Made by a program: the position numbers and the translations under genes. A model generated the notes under the pieces. It was not told where the DNA came from and ran no database searches. It was given only the letters and a program-made list of their open reading frames with translations. A DNA stretch of 64,000 nt from Candidatus Treponema merdequi (GTDB lineage: Bacteria > Spirochaetota > Spirochaetia > Treponematales > Treponemataceae): the NCBI GenBank assembly GCA_018064525.1, contig JAGHVB010000034.1, positions 17,726 to 81,725 on the forward strand, given 5' to 3'. Positions 17,388 through 25,589 of the stretch are shown piece after piece; within the stretch, counting starts at the first letter, position 1, and each line of letters opens with the position of its first letter.

Positions 17388-18237
17388 ATTTTGCCTCACT
17401 TTCAAGAATGTCATCTGTCATACAGAAAAGATTATCAATTATTTTTCCTTCTTTCTCTCCAGCAATTCCCATCGCCGAGATGCACGCTGCAACAGCTTCC
17501 AGCTTTTTTTCACGACAGCACGAAACAAACGCACCAAGCATCCCGGAAATCATACAGCCTGTACCGCAGATTTTTTCCATCTGCTCATTTCCATTTGAAA
17601 TTACAAAGCAGCGGTCTCCGTCAGAAACAAGATCATATTTTCCTGTTGCTGCAATGATGCAGTTTAATTTCTGCGCAAGCTGTTTTACGAGAGAAATATT
17701 CTGTAAAAGATTTTTTTCTGTGATTGCATCAGAAAAGTTAACATCAACACCAAAAGTATGACCCGCATCACACGAAAAACTTTTTTCACTTGCAATATCC
17801 GAGTCACACGAAATACCCGCAGACTTTTGAACAGATTTCCTTTTACAGAAAACTTCTGCAATTGATTTTATCTCCGACATATTTCCTTTGATGACATCAA
17901 ATTTTACTTTTGAAATTAATTTTTTACACGCATCAGTTCTAAACTTTGTCGCACCGCATCCGACAGGATCAAGAACTGCAGTTTTTCCAAACTTATTTGC
18001 AGTACGGCCAGTTTTAAGCATTGTCCGCAGCGTACGACGGTTTACAGTTCCGATATTAATATTAACTGCCGATGCCGATTCTGCAAGTTCCACTGCATCA
18101 CGAAGATCATCAGACATCACGGGACTTGCACCGATTGCGAGAATACAATTTGCGACATCGTTAACAGTTACATAATTTGTAAGATTTAAAATTAAAGGTT
18201 TCTGACGTTTTATGTCAGAGAGAATTGAATTAATCAT
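17374..18237 (-). CDS. thiM: Hydroxyethylthiazole kinase
   Basis: ThiM phosphorylates thiazole alcohol for thiamine salvage. The KPLILNLTNYVTVNDVAN start, SPVMSDD, NINIGTVN, AVLDPVGCGATKFR, VIKGNMSEI and the GTGCMISGMLGAFVS end are family hallmarks. The middle carries an extra stretch of roughly 30 residues rich in Ser, Cys and Lys after NMSEIKSIAEVF. The ATG at 18237 is preferred over a GTG two codons earlier, since AGGA lies seven bases before it. That AGGA is part of the TPP riboswitch, so start access should respond to TPP. Confidence 0.92.
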   Translation of the reverse strand: MINSILSDIKRQKPLILNLTNYVTVNDVANCILAIGASPVMSDDLRDAVELAESASAVNINIGTVNRRTLRTMLKTGRTANKFGKTAVLDPVGCGATKFRTDACKKLISKVKFDVIKGNMSEIKSIAEVFCKRKSVQKSAGISCDSDIASEKSFSCDAGHTFGVDVNFSDAITEKNLLQNISLVKQLAQKLNCIIAATGKYDLVSDGDRCFVISNGNEQMEKICGTGCMISGMLGAFVSCCREKKLEAVAACISAMGIAGEKEGKIIDNLFCMTDDILESEAKYEIK

Positions 18238-18240
18238 TTT

Positions 18241-18328
18241 CACTTCCTACGTTGGCATTATCCAAATCAGGTTATAAGGGTAAAGGAAACTCCTACTCTC
18301 AGCCGGCCTTGTACCAGCTCCCCATGTT
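18241..18328 (-). promoter_or_regulatory. TPP riboswitch (THI element)
   Basis: On the minus strand the conserved parts appear in order: GGGGAGC, GGCTGAGAGTAGG, TTACCC, ACCTGAT, GGATAATGCC and GTAGGAAG. The last element contains the thiM Shine-Dalgarno. TPP binding should therefore close the P1 region over the ribosome-binding site and lower translation of thiM and the coupled thiED. There is no separate terminator stem between the aptamer and the gene. Confidence 0.95.
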
Positions 18329-18467
18329 TTTATGATGTGATATTAATTATTTTTTAATGGAATTTCAAGAGAAAATTTTAAACCAAAATCTCAAAATTCT
18401 TAATTTTCTACAAAATATAAATTTTCTCTTTACTAATTCCACTTTTACATATTAAAATTACCCATAT

Positions 18468-19856
18468 ATGACTATACAAGAGTTGAACACAAAAACTATG
18501 CAATGCAGCGGCTCCTATAACATAAAAAATTTCTGGGTGTTTAAGGACGATTTATTTGCTTTATCAAACAAAGAACTTCTCAACTATCCTTACTGTCTTG
18601 TTGCAAAATATTGCTGCCATCTGATGGCCGGAAATATTGATAGCGCAGAAGAAATTCTTAAACTCTTTCCAGAAAATTCTCTGCTGCAGCTTGGATGTGA
18701 AATCGTAAATCCAAACATCACCTGGAAAAGATTCATTCACATAATGCAGTATCTCGTTAAAAATGACATGTTTATTCCTTATGTCCAGCTTTCTGTAGGA
18801 AGACCTTCATTAATGAACGGATTTAATGATTTTACAAGAATCTGGCCTTTATTTCCTAAATATAAAAATGTATTTTTAAATTCAATTGGTCATATTTATG
18901 GAACTGATAATGCAGAACATCTTTATGACTTAATGATTGCAGAATCTTATTACCAGAAAAATAATCTTATTGAAGCAGAAAAACTCGTTACAAAAAGTTT
19001 AAAAGACTTTGATAATAACAAAGACAGCCGTTTTCTTTTTATCGCATATCACCTTGAATATAAAATCCTTCTCTTCAGCGGAGAGATTTTCAATTCAAAA
19101 GGTTATATCAAACAGATGAAGGCATTTCTCAAAAAATATAATACTGCAGAATACGAAATCAACCTTCAAGCCGTAGAAATGTGGGCAAGCCTTCATGACA
19201 ATGATTATGACAAAGTTTATGACTGGTATCACAACTGTTCTCCAGATGAAAATGGAAATTTCAATATGATTGATACCTACCGCTATCTTATTAAACTCCG
19301 CTGTTATTTATTGAATGGTGAACATGTAGCACTGCTTTCACTCGTAGAAAAATTACGACCTCTTTTATCACGGGGACGCCGATACATGGACCTTTGTGAA
19401 ATAGATTTGCTTTTAGCAATGAGCCTTTATGAACAGAAAAAATTTAACGAAGCATTTGATACATTTGAACGTTCATTAAATATTGCAAAAAGACATAAAT
19501 ACTACAGACTTATTGGTGACGAAGGAGACCGTGCAGCGCATCTTATAATCGATTATATGAAAAAACGCGGTGAATCAAAATTCTTAAAAGATGTTTATGA
19601 AATTGCAAGAAAAGTTGCAGTTCTCTCTCCGCTTTACTTACGAAACGAAATAAGAAAAAAATGCAATTTTACAGATGAAGAAACAGATATTCTTCGCCTT
19701 GTTGAACAGGGCAAAAACCGCAATGAAATTGCAGAACTCTTTTTTATCTCGGAAAATACTGTTAAATATCATTTAAAAAAAATCTATTCCAAGCTTGGCG
19801 TAGATTCTGCAAATAAAGCAGTGTGGAAAGCAAAATTATACGGAATTATTAAATAA
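18468..19856 (+). CDS. LuxR-family regulator with TPR-like sensor region
   Basis: A 462-residue transcription regulator. About residues 1-390 are helical repeats of TPR or MalT type (LLAMSLYEQKKFNEAFDTFERSL is a clear TPR helix pair). The C-terminal 60 residues form a LuxR/GerE helix-turn-helix (TDEETDILRLVEQGKNRNEI, FISENTVKYHLKKIYSKLGV). There is no N-terminal ATPase Walker motif, so it is shorter than true MalT-type STAND proteins. No strong Shine-Dalgarno is visible. It is flanked upstream by the divergent TPP-riboswitch unit. The target genes are unknown. Confidence 0.82.
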   Translation: MTIQELNTKTMQCSGSYNIKNFWVFKDDLFALSNKELLNYPYCLVAKYCCHLMAGNIDSAEEILKLFPENSLLQLGCEIVNPNITWKRFIHIMQYLVKNDMFIPYVQLSVGRPSLMNGFNDFTRIWPLFPKYKNVFLNSIGHIYGTDNAEHLYDLMIAESYYQKNNLIEAEKLVTKSLKDFDNNKDSRFLFIAYHLEYKILLFSGEIFNSKGYIKQMKAFLKKYNTAEYEINLQAVEMWASLHDNDYDKVYDWYHNCSPDENGNFNMIDTYRYLIKLRCYLLNGEHVALLSLVEKLRPLLSRGRRYMDLCEIDLLLAMSLYEQKKFNEAFDTFERSLNIAKRHKYYRLIGDEGDRAAHLIIDYMKKRGESKFLKDVYEIARKVAVLSPLYLRNEIRKKCNFTDEETDILRLVEQGKNRNEIAELFFISENTVKYHLKKIYSKLGVDSANKAVWKAKLYGIIK

Positions 19857-19873
19857 AGAAATTTTTATAATTA

Positions 19874-19920
19874 AAAAGGATGCTTTCAGTAAAATACATT
19901 TGAAAGCATCCTTTTTTTTA
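19874..19920. terminator. Bidirectional terminator
   Basis: AAAAAGGATGCTTTCA pairs with TGAAAGCATCCTTTTT, a 16-pair stem with A and T runs. It separates the convergent LuxR-type gene and ettA. Confidence 0.9.
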
Positions 19921-21654
19921 TCTTGTCATCTTGCGGTAAACAGTCCGTTTTGGAACTCCGGCTTCTTCACCAAACTGTTCTTTCTTCCATTCTGCATACT
20001 CAGACCAGTTTCCTTCAAAGAACCTTACTTCTGAATTATTTTCAAATGCAAGAATATGTGTACAGATTCTGTCGAGGAACCAGCGGTCATGACTTACAAC
20101 CATTGCGCATCCTGCAAAATCTTCAAGTGCTTCTTCAAGTGCACGCACTGTCTGAACATCGAGATCATTTGTCGGTTCGTCAAAAAGAAGAACGTTTCCG
20201 CTTTCCTTTAACATCATTCCAAGATTAAGACGGTTTTTTTCACCGCCGGAAAGAACGCTTACTTTTTTATTCTGATCAGGTCCTGCAAAGTTGAACCATC
20301 CGCAATATGCATGAGCATTAACTTCGCGGACACCGCCTTCAAGAGCATGACCTTTTTCATCAACGGCACCAAGTTTAACAAGATCGCCGCCCCCGCCCAA
20401 AGTCTCATAAACTGTCTTATTCGGATCAAGACCTGTTCGCATCTGATCAACATAAACAAGCTTAACAGTCTGTCCGATTTTAATTGAACCGCTGTCAGGT
20501 TTTTCACCGCCTTCCTGACCTGCAGCATCAACTATCATCTTAAACAATGTAGTTTTACCTGCACCGTTAGGTCCGACAATTCCGACAATTGCGCCGGCTG
20601 GAATATGCACATTAAGATTTTCAAACAAAAGTTTGTCACCGAATGATTTAGAAAGTCCTTCAAAATCGATAACCTGATTTCCAAGTCTAGGTCCTGCAGG
20701 AATCGAAATCTGAGTATCTTTAAGCTGAGTCTTTGCACCCTGAGCCATCAATTCGTTGTACTTTGTAATGTGTTCCTTGTGCTTTGCCTGACGACCCTTT
20801 GCACCCATATGAATCCATTCCAATTCCTTCTGAATTTCTTTCTGGCGTTCTGATTCATGCTTGTTTTCAAGAGCCATTCTCTGGTTTTTCTGTTCAAGCC
20901 ATGATGAATAATTTCCTTTGAATGGATAACCTTCACCACGGTCAAGTTCCAGAATCCAGCCTGCAACATCGTCCAAAAAGTAACGGTCATGAGTAATTGC
21001 AATTACAGTTCCAAGATAATCGTGAAGATGTTTTTCAAGCCATGCAACTGTTTCTGCATCAAGATGGTTTGTCGGTTCATCAAGGAGAAGAATATCTGGT
21101 TTCTGAAGCAGAAGACGGCACAAAGCAACACGACGTCTTTCACCTCCAGAAAGAACATCAACAACCTGCTCAGCAGGAGGACAACGGAGAGCGTCCATTG
21201 CAAGTTCAAGATTTGCATCAAGATTCCATGCATCTGCAAGATCAAGCTTTTCCTGAAGTTCAGCCTGACGTGCACAAAGCTTATCAAAATCAGCATCCGG
21301 ATCTCCGAACGCTTCGTTAACTTTATCAAATTCAGCAAGAAGGTCTGTAATCGGTTTTACACCTTCTTTAACAACATCCATTACAGTTTTTCCAGGTTCA
21401 AGATACGGCTCCTGTTCAAGATAGCCGATTGTATAACCCGGAGCGAGTGTTGTTTCGCCCGTAAAATCTTTATCAATACCTGCAAGAATTTTAAAGAGAC
21501 TCGATTTTCCAGAGCCGTTAGGACCGATGACACCGATCTTTGCGCCATAGTAATAAGAAATGCCGATGTTTTTAAGAACAACTTTTGTTCCATACGCACG
21601 GCTTACATCATTCATTGTGTAAATAATTTTTTTATCATCAAATGTCTTTGCCAT
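19918..21654 (-). CDS. ettA: ABC-F translational throttle protein EttA
   Basis: A 578-residue ABC-F protein with two ATPase domains and no membrane part. The first Walker A GPNGSGKSS is near residue 41, with the signature LSGGERRRVALCRLLLQKPDILLLDEPTNHLD. The linker or arm runs EKHESERQKEIQKELEW and GRQAKHKEH. The second domain has GPNGAGKTT, SGGEKNRLNLG and DEPTNDLDV. The C-terminal FFEGNWSEYAEWKKEQFG matches EttA. It binds the ribosomal E site and tunes elongation to energy state. TATAAA lies eight bases before the ATG and no Shine-Dalgarno is seen. Confidence 0.93.
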   Translation of the reverse strand: MAKTFDDKKIIYTMNDVSRAYGTKVVLKNIGISYYYGAKIGVIGPNGSGKSSLFKILAGIDKDFTGETTLAPGYTIGYLEQEPYLEPGKTVMDVVKEGVKPITDLLAEFDKVNEAFGDPDADFDKLCARQAELQEKLDLADAWNLDANLELAMDALRCPPAEQVVDVLSGGERRRVALCRLLLQKPDILLLDEPTNHLDAETVAWLEKHLHDYLGTVIAITHDRYFLDDVAGWILELDRGEGYPFKGNYSSWLEQKNQRMALENKHESERQKEIQKELEWIHMGAKGRQAKHKEHITKYNELMAQGAKTQLKDTQISIPAGPRLGNQVIDFEGLSKSFGDKLLFENLNVHIPAGAIVGIVGPNGAGKTTLFKMIVDAAGQEGGEKPDSGSIKIGQTVKLVYVDQMRTGLDPNKTVYETLGGGGDLVKLGAVDEKGHALEGGVREVNAHAYCGWFNFAGPDQNKKVSVLSGGEKNRLNLGMMLKESGNVLLFDEPTNDLDVQTVRALEEALEDFAGCAMVVSHDRWFLDRICTHILAFENNSEVRFFEGNWSEYAEWKKEQFGEEAGVPKRTVYRKMTR

Positions 21655-21728
21655 GGGTTTAGTTTATATGAAAAATAAGATATAGTATAGAATCAAATAC
21701 TGAAATTTCTTTTTTAAAATTTAGTGGA

Positions 21729-21881
21729 ATGAAACGCTTAACGAAATTTTTTTTAGTACTAATTTCTCTTATCTCACTTACATCTTCTGCAAAACAAAAT
21801 TTCAATCAGACATTTCAAATACTTCTTTCTGAATCGAAAATAATTTTATACTTACAAATTTTTCAAACATCTTTATACTGA
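21729..21881 (+). CDS. Possible 50-residue secreted peptide or gene remnant
   Basis: An ATG-led 50-codon frame begins with a textbook signal peptide (MKRLTKFFLVLISLISLTSSA), followed by only about 30 residues before TGA. No Shine-Dalgarno is present; the bases before the ATG read TTTAGTGGA. It could be a real short exported peptide or the remaining 5' end of a decayed secreted-protein gene. Confidence that it is translated is low. Confidence 0.3.
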   Translation: MKRLTKFFLVLISLISLTSSAKQNFNQTFQILLSESKIILYLQIFQTSLY

Positions 21882-22002
21882 CTTTGTTATTTTCATTCTG
21901 CAGCATAATTATTTTCTGTAAAATTTTATTACATTTCAAATACAAACATCTCTTAATTTTCCAACAAACAATTAAATATCTCATTTTAACAAGGAGTTTT
22001 TC

Positions 22003-22074
22003 ATGATAAAAATTCTTATTGGACTTGGAATTTTCACTGTGGCTTGCTTCATATTTGCATGGCTTTTCAGTTAA
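22003..22074 (+). CDS. 23-residue single-span membrane peptide
   Basis: A short gene with AAGGAG seven bases before the ATG. It encodes 23 residues: MIK, then an unbroken hydrophobic stretch (ILIGLGIFTVACFIFAWLF) and a terminal Ser. The whole product is one membrane helix. A hairpin terminator lies 35 bases after the stop. Ribosome-binding site, hydrophobic frame and terminator in the right order support a real small-protein gene. The function is unknown. Bacterial peptides of this kind often modulate transporters or sensor kinases. Confidence 0.6.
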   Translation: MIKILIGLGIFTVACFIFAWLFS

Positions 22075-22108
22075 AAAATGTTTTTTTACTAAATATAATT
22101 TAAACAAA

Positions 22109-22154
22109 AAAATACCCCAAAATCAGTCTCCTGTTTCTGGGGTATTTTATTTTA
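22109..22154. terminator. Bidirectional terminator
   Basis: AAATACCCC and GGGGTATTT form the stem, flanked by A-rich and T-rich runs. It sits between the small membrane-peptide gene on the plus strand and the four-helix membrane-protein gene on the minus strand. Confidence 0.8.
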
Positions 22155-22173
22155 ATCTTTAAGTTAAGAAAAA

Positions 22174-22572
22174 TTATTTCTTCAAAGTTCCAACAATTGC
22201 AACAACCCATCCTGCGAGTAAGCAGTAGAAGCCAACTGTTGCATGTTTGAGAATTCCTTTTCCGATTGCTTTATAAATTCCACCGTTTGTTAAGAAACCA
22301 ACAACGAGAATTACGCCACCGACAATGCTCAAAAGTAAGAAAACAAATTTCAAACCAGAAAGCTGTGGCAAAAAGCATGCTGCGAGACCTGCAATTCCAC
22401 CAACGATAATAAAAAGAGCTCCGATTGTTACAAATCCTGAATTCTTAAAATTGATAAATTTAAATCCGTTTGAAGAACCCAAAAATCCAGAGAACATCGG
22501 CAAACAGAATCCGATTACTACAAGTGCCATACCAATGAGATAAAGCAAATTTAAACTTGTTTTTTTAGCCAT
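22174..22572 (-). CDS. Small four-helix membrane protein
   Basis: A 132-residue protein with four predicted membrane helices (LIGMALVVIGFCLPMF, VTIGALFIIVGGIAGLAACF, FVFLLLSIVGGVILVVGF and YCLLAGWVVAIVGTL) and a KK C-terminus. I do not recognise a family beyond small uncharacterised spirochete membrane proteins. Its ribosome-binding site, AAGGAGGAA, is unusually complete. It is complementary over eight bases to the loop of the candidate small RNA at 25290-25356. Confidence 0.65.
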   Translation of the reverse strand: MAKKTSLNLLYLIGMALVVIGFCLPMFSGFLGSSNGFKFINFKNSGFVTIGALFIIVGGIAGLAACFLPQLSGLKFVFLLLSIVGGVILVVGFLTNGGIYKAIGKGILKHATVGFYCLLAGWVVAIVGTLKK

Positions 22573-22637
22573 AAAATTCCTCCTTAGCTATTAATATTAT
22601 AATTATATCACAGCCAGAGAGAAATTTCAAAACTAAT

Positions 22638-24275
22638 TTATTTCTTCATGCTCGCAAACGGATCGACCGTTCTGTACATTTCACGCAATTTTGGTTTTTC
22701 AATTTTTCCAGTAGGATTACGTGGAACTTTTGCAAAAATGATTTTCTTTGGTCTTTTATATTTTGGAAGTGTCATACAGAAATTATTTACTTCTTCTTCT
22801 GTACAAGTCATTCCTTCTTTTACTTCGATGATTGCAGCGGCAATTTCACCAAGTCGTTCATCTGCAAGACCGATAACTGCAACATCTTTAACTTTATCAA
22901 ACTTGTGAATAAAGTCTTCAATCTGAACAGGATAAAGATTTTCTCCACCTGTAATGATGACGTCTTTTTTACGGTCAACAAGATAATAGAATCCCTCTTC
23001 GTCCTGCTGAGCCATGTCTCCTGTGTAGAGCCAGCCTTCGCTGTCGAGAACTTCTTCAGTTGCCTTTGGATTTTTGTAATATTCAGTCATTACGCCAGGA
23101 CCTTTGACTGCAAGTTCACCGACTTCGCCAAACTTAACTTCTTTACGGTTTTCATCAACAATCTTAAGTGACCAGCCGTAGCCTGCAATTCCAATCGCAC
23201 CAATCTTGTTAGTATTTTCAACTCCAAGGTGAACACATCCAGGTCCGATACTTTCTGAAAGTCCATAGTTTGTATCGTAGTCGTGATTTGGAAAATATTT
23301 TTTCCAGTCTTCGATTAATTTTTTTGGAACTGGCTGAGCACCGATATGCATCAGTCTCCACTGATCAAGTTTGTAATCAGAAATTTTTACATCGCCGCGG
23401 TCAAGCGCATCAAGAATATCCTGAGCCCAAGGAACCAGAAGCCATACGATTGTACAATGCTCATCACTTGCTGCTTTCAAAATGATTTCTGGTTTTGTTC
23501 CGCGAAGGAGAACGGCTTTACTTCCAGAAATCAATGAACCAAACCAGTGCATTTTTGCTCCAGTGTGGTAAAGTGGTGGAATACAGAGGAATGTATCCAT
23601 GCGTGACTGACCGTGGTGTTTCTGTTCTACGGCTGCAGAATGCATAAGGGAGCGGTGTTTATGAAGAATAGCTTTCGGAAAGCCGGTTGTTCCACTTGAA
23701 AAATAAATTGCACCAAAGTCATCGTCTGTAATCGGGATGTCGAGGTTGCGGCTCGAGCAGTTCATAACAAGCTGGCTGTAGTCTTCGGCAAAAGTCGGAC
23801 AAGTTCCATTTCCAACGAAAAGCAGAAGTCTGTGTGAAATAAGTTTGTCTGCAATCTCTTCGATACGGCCGATAAATTCCGGACCGAAAACTAAAACAGA
23901 AATATCTGCAAGATTTACACAGTAATCAATTTCATCTGCCGCATATCTGAAGTTAAGTGGAACTGCAAGAGCGCCAGTCTTTAAAATTCCAAAATAAATC
24001 GGAAGCCATTCAAGGCAGTTCATCAGAAGGATTCCGACTTTGTCGCCTTTTTTTACACCGCGCTCAAGCAAAAGATGAGCAAAGCGATTTGCTTTTTCGT
24101 TGAATACATGCCAGCTGATTTCGCGGCGGTAAGGCATAAACGGTTCCGGCTGAGTCAAATCGTATTCTTTCCAGGTAATACGGCGGGTGTCTTTAACTTC
24201 CGGGTTAAGTTCAACTAAAGCAATGTCATCACCAAATTCTTTTGCATTGCGTTCAAGATATTGAAAAATAGGCAT
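22638..24275 (-). CDS. Acyl-CoA synthetase / AMP-dependent ligase
   Basis: A 545-residue ANL-superfamily enzyme that activates a carboxylic acid as an acyl-AMP and then usually a CoA thioester. Motifs seen include YFSSGTTGFPKAILHKHRS near residue 190, TNYGLSES near 338, GWLYTGDMAQQDEEGFYYLVDRKKDVI near 415-440 and a final PTGKIEKPKLRE with the catalytic Lys. It resembles medium- or long-chain fatty-acid ligases (AlkK/FadD-like). AGAGGA precedes the ATG. It lies within a minus-strand run but shows no linked beta-oxidation genes. Confidence 0.87.
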   Translation of the reverse strand: MPIFQYLERNAKEFGDDIALVELNPEVKDTRRITWKEYDLTQPEPFMPYRREISWHVFNEKANRFAHLLLERGVKKGDKVGILLMNCLEWLPIYFGILKTGALAVPLNFRYAADEIDYCVNLADISVLVFGPEFIGRIEEIADKLISHRLLLFVGNGTCPTFAEDYSQLVMNCSSRNLDIPITDDDFGAIYFSSGTTGFPKAILHKHRSLMHSAAVEQKHHGQSRMDTFLCIPPLYHTGAKMHWFGSLISGSKAVLLRGTKPEIILKAASDEHCTIVWLLVPWAQDILDALDRGDVKISDYKLDQWRLMHIGAQPVPKKLIEDWKKYFPNHDYDTNYGLSESIGPGCVHLGVENTNKIGAIGIAGYGWSLKIVDENRKEVKFGEVGELAVKGPGVMTEYYKNPKATEEVLDSEGWLYTGDMAQQDEEGFYYLVDRKKDVIITGGENLYPVQIEDFIHKFDKVKDVAVIGLADERLGEIAAAIIEVKEGMTCTEEEVNNFCMTLPKYKRPKKIIFAKVPRNPTGKIEKPKLREMYRTVDPFASMKK

Positions 24276-24340
24276 AAAAAATCCTCTGATTTATTGTAAT
24301 TAAAGTTATTAAATTATATTACAAATCAGAGGAAGTGTCA

Positions 24341-25039
24341 TTACAGATTTTTTACAATTTCTTCTACAAAGTCCGCACTGATTTTTGCAGCTTCATCTTC
24401 TGTAAATTTATAGACTGTTTCAATATTGTCATCTGCCATATCAGACATGCAGCGTACAATGATAAATGGAACTTTGTTGACTGCCGCTGTGTGAGCAACT
24501 GCACATCCTTCCATTTCTACGCAGGCCGGATTAAAAGTTTTCTTGATAAAATCTTTTCTTTCGCCGCCGCTTATAAACTGATCGCCCGATGCAATAAGAC
24601 CTTTTACAATTTTATGTCCCTTTGCGCAGTCAGAAGTCTCAAAAGCTTTCATTGCAGATTCCACCATTTTTGAATCAGCTTCAAAAGTCTCGCTCATTCC
24701 CGGAACCTGACCAATTTTATATCCAAACTGAGTTGTATCAAAATCGTGATAAACTGTCTTTTCAGAAACAACAAAATCAAAAATTCCAAGTCCCGATGCC
24801 ATAGCTCCTGCAATGCCAGAGTTAATGAGATGTGTAATTCCAAAATTAGAAATCAAATTCTGTGCACCAAGAGCTGCATTAACTTTTCCAACCCCGCACT
24901 GAACGATTACAACATCCTTACCGTTCAATTTTCCGCAGTAAAACTTAGTTCCACTTACTTCTTTAACCTCAGCGCCTTCAAGTTTTTCAAAAAGTGACTT
25001 AACCTCACGTTCCATTGCGCCTAAAATACCGATTTTCAT
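24341..25039 (-). CDS. mtnN: 5'-methylthioadenosine/S-adenosylhomocysteine nucleosidase
   Basis: This enzyme cleaves adenine from MTA and SAH in SAM recycling. The 232-residue protein has the GILGAMEREVKSL start, QCGVGKVNAALGAQ, SGIAGAM, ASGDQFISG, VEMEGCAVAHTAAV near residue 173 and RCMSDMADD with the catalytic Asp. The length is typical. It is transcribed alone, with the ligase gene 65 bases further downstream. Confidence 0.93.
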   Translation of the reverse strand: MKIGILGAMEREVKSLFEKLEGAEVKEVSGTKFYCGKLNGKDVVIVQCGVGKVNAALGAQNLISNFGITHLINSGIAGAMASGLGIFDFVVSEKTVYHDFDTTQFGYKIGQVPGMSETFEADSKMVESAMKAFETSDCAKGHKIVKGLIASGDQFISGGERKDFIKKTFNPACVEMEGCAVAHTAAVNKVPFIIVRCMSDMADDNIETVYKFTEDEAAKISADFVEEIVKNL

Positions 25040-25256
25040 ATATTTAACCTCGTTTTTCGTCTGTTTTTTGTATTATATTGCAGATTTTTATGTTGTAGAA
25101 GAGAATTTTATATGGAATTTTTCAAAAAGCCATCAATTTTGCAAGCTTTTCACAAGTTTTTACACCACAAAACCGTAACAAATGCGAAAAACCGCAAAGA
25201 AACGCAATAAATATTAAAAAAAATCAAAAAAAGTTGCATTTTTTCATTAAAAGTAC

Positions 25257-25283
25257 TTGAACATAAATGAAATATAGTATAAT
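25257..25283 (+). promoter_or_regulatory. Promoter of the candidate small RNA
   Basis: A perfect TATAAT at 25278-25283 is preceded by TTGAAC at 25257-25262. The spacing is 15 bases, or 16 if CTTGAA is used. No plus-strand gene starts before the downstream terminator. Confidence 0.5.
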
Positions 25284-25289
25284 CTACAA

Positions 25290-25356
25290 TCAAGCAGCAA
25301 GCAATTTGTTTTTCAAAAGGGCCGATTTCCTTCCTCCTATTTCGGCCCTTTTTTTT
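25290..25356 (+). ncRNA. Candidate small RNA with anti-Shine-Dalgarno loop
   Basis: About 67 bases run from a predicted start after TATAAT to a strong intrinsic terminator. The terminator has a perfect 11-pair stem (AAAAGGGCCGA with TCGGCCCTTTT) and a T run. Its 16-base loop, TTTCCTTCCTCCTATT, contains TTCCTCCT, the complement of a strong ribosome-binding site. No gene ends upstream on this strand, so the terminator belongs to an independent short transcript. Unpaired C/U-rich loops of this kind are known seeds in regulatory RNAs that block translation starts. The family is not recognised, and expression is inferred. Confidence 0.55.
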
Positions 25357-25589
25357 GTTTAAAACCCCGCTTTTTTCAAAACGCCTGGTAATACGGTTAC
25401 ATTTACACATGAAATTCATAAGTTCCGTCATACTTAAAAGAAAAATAGAACAATCTTTTTCATTTAAATAACTTCTGTTAAATTTATTATAACCAGACAT
25501 GCAAATCTATATTTAATTCCACTTCTATTTTAACTACACCTCTTTCCTTTAAAATGTTATATTTAATTCATACTCAGGAGAAATCACAG

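Larger units (their letters stand above)
21655..22173. other. 519-base gap between ettA and a membrane-protein gene
   Basis: This AT-rich gap holds a 50-codon signal-peptide-like reading frame (21729-21881), a 23-codon membrane-peptide gene with a good ribosome-binding site (22003-22074) and a bidirectional terminator (22109-22154). Each is listed separately. I see no RNA gene of a known family in it. Confidence 0.7.
25040..25589. other. Gene-free stretch before pepF
   Basis: Between divergent mtnN and pepF lie an AT-rich segment, a promoter and terminator pair for a candidate small RNA (25257-25356), and one AAGTGGAATT copy at 25515. The remainder shows no recognisable gene. Confidence 0.6.

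Noticed and set aside
20989..21678. Plus-strand 229-codon frame over ettA
   Set aside because: It is an antisense shadow of a clearly conserved ABC-F gene, with a Cys/Phe/Ile-rich product and no family features.
21802..22107. Minus-strand open frame of 101 codons
   Set aside because: It is antisense to the small membrane-peptide gene, ends near the terminator, has a Lys/Phe-rich AT-driven composition and lacks a ribosome-binding site.
25150..25500. Minus-strand open frame of 116 codons
   Set aside because: It runs through the small-RNA promoter and the perfect terminator stem, has low-complexity composition and no ribosome-binding site, so it is a chance frame.
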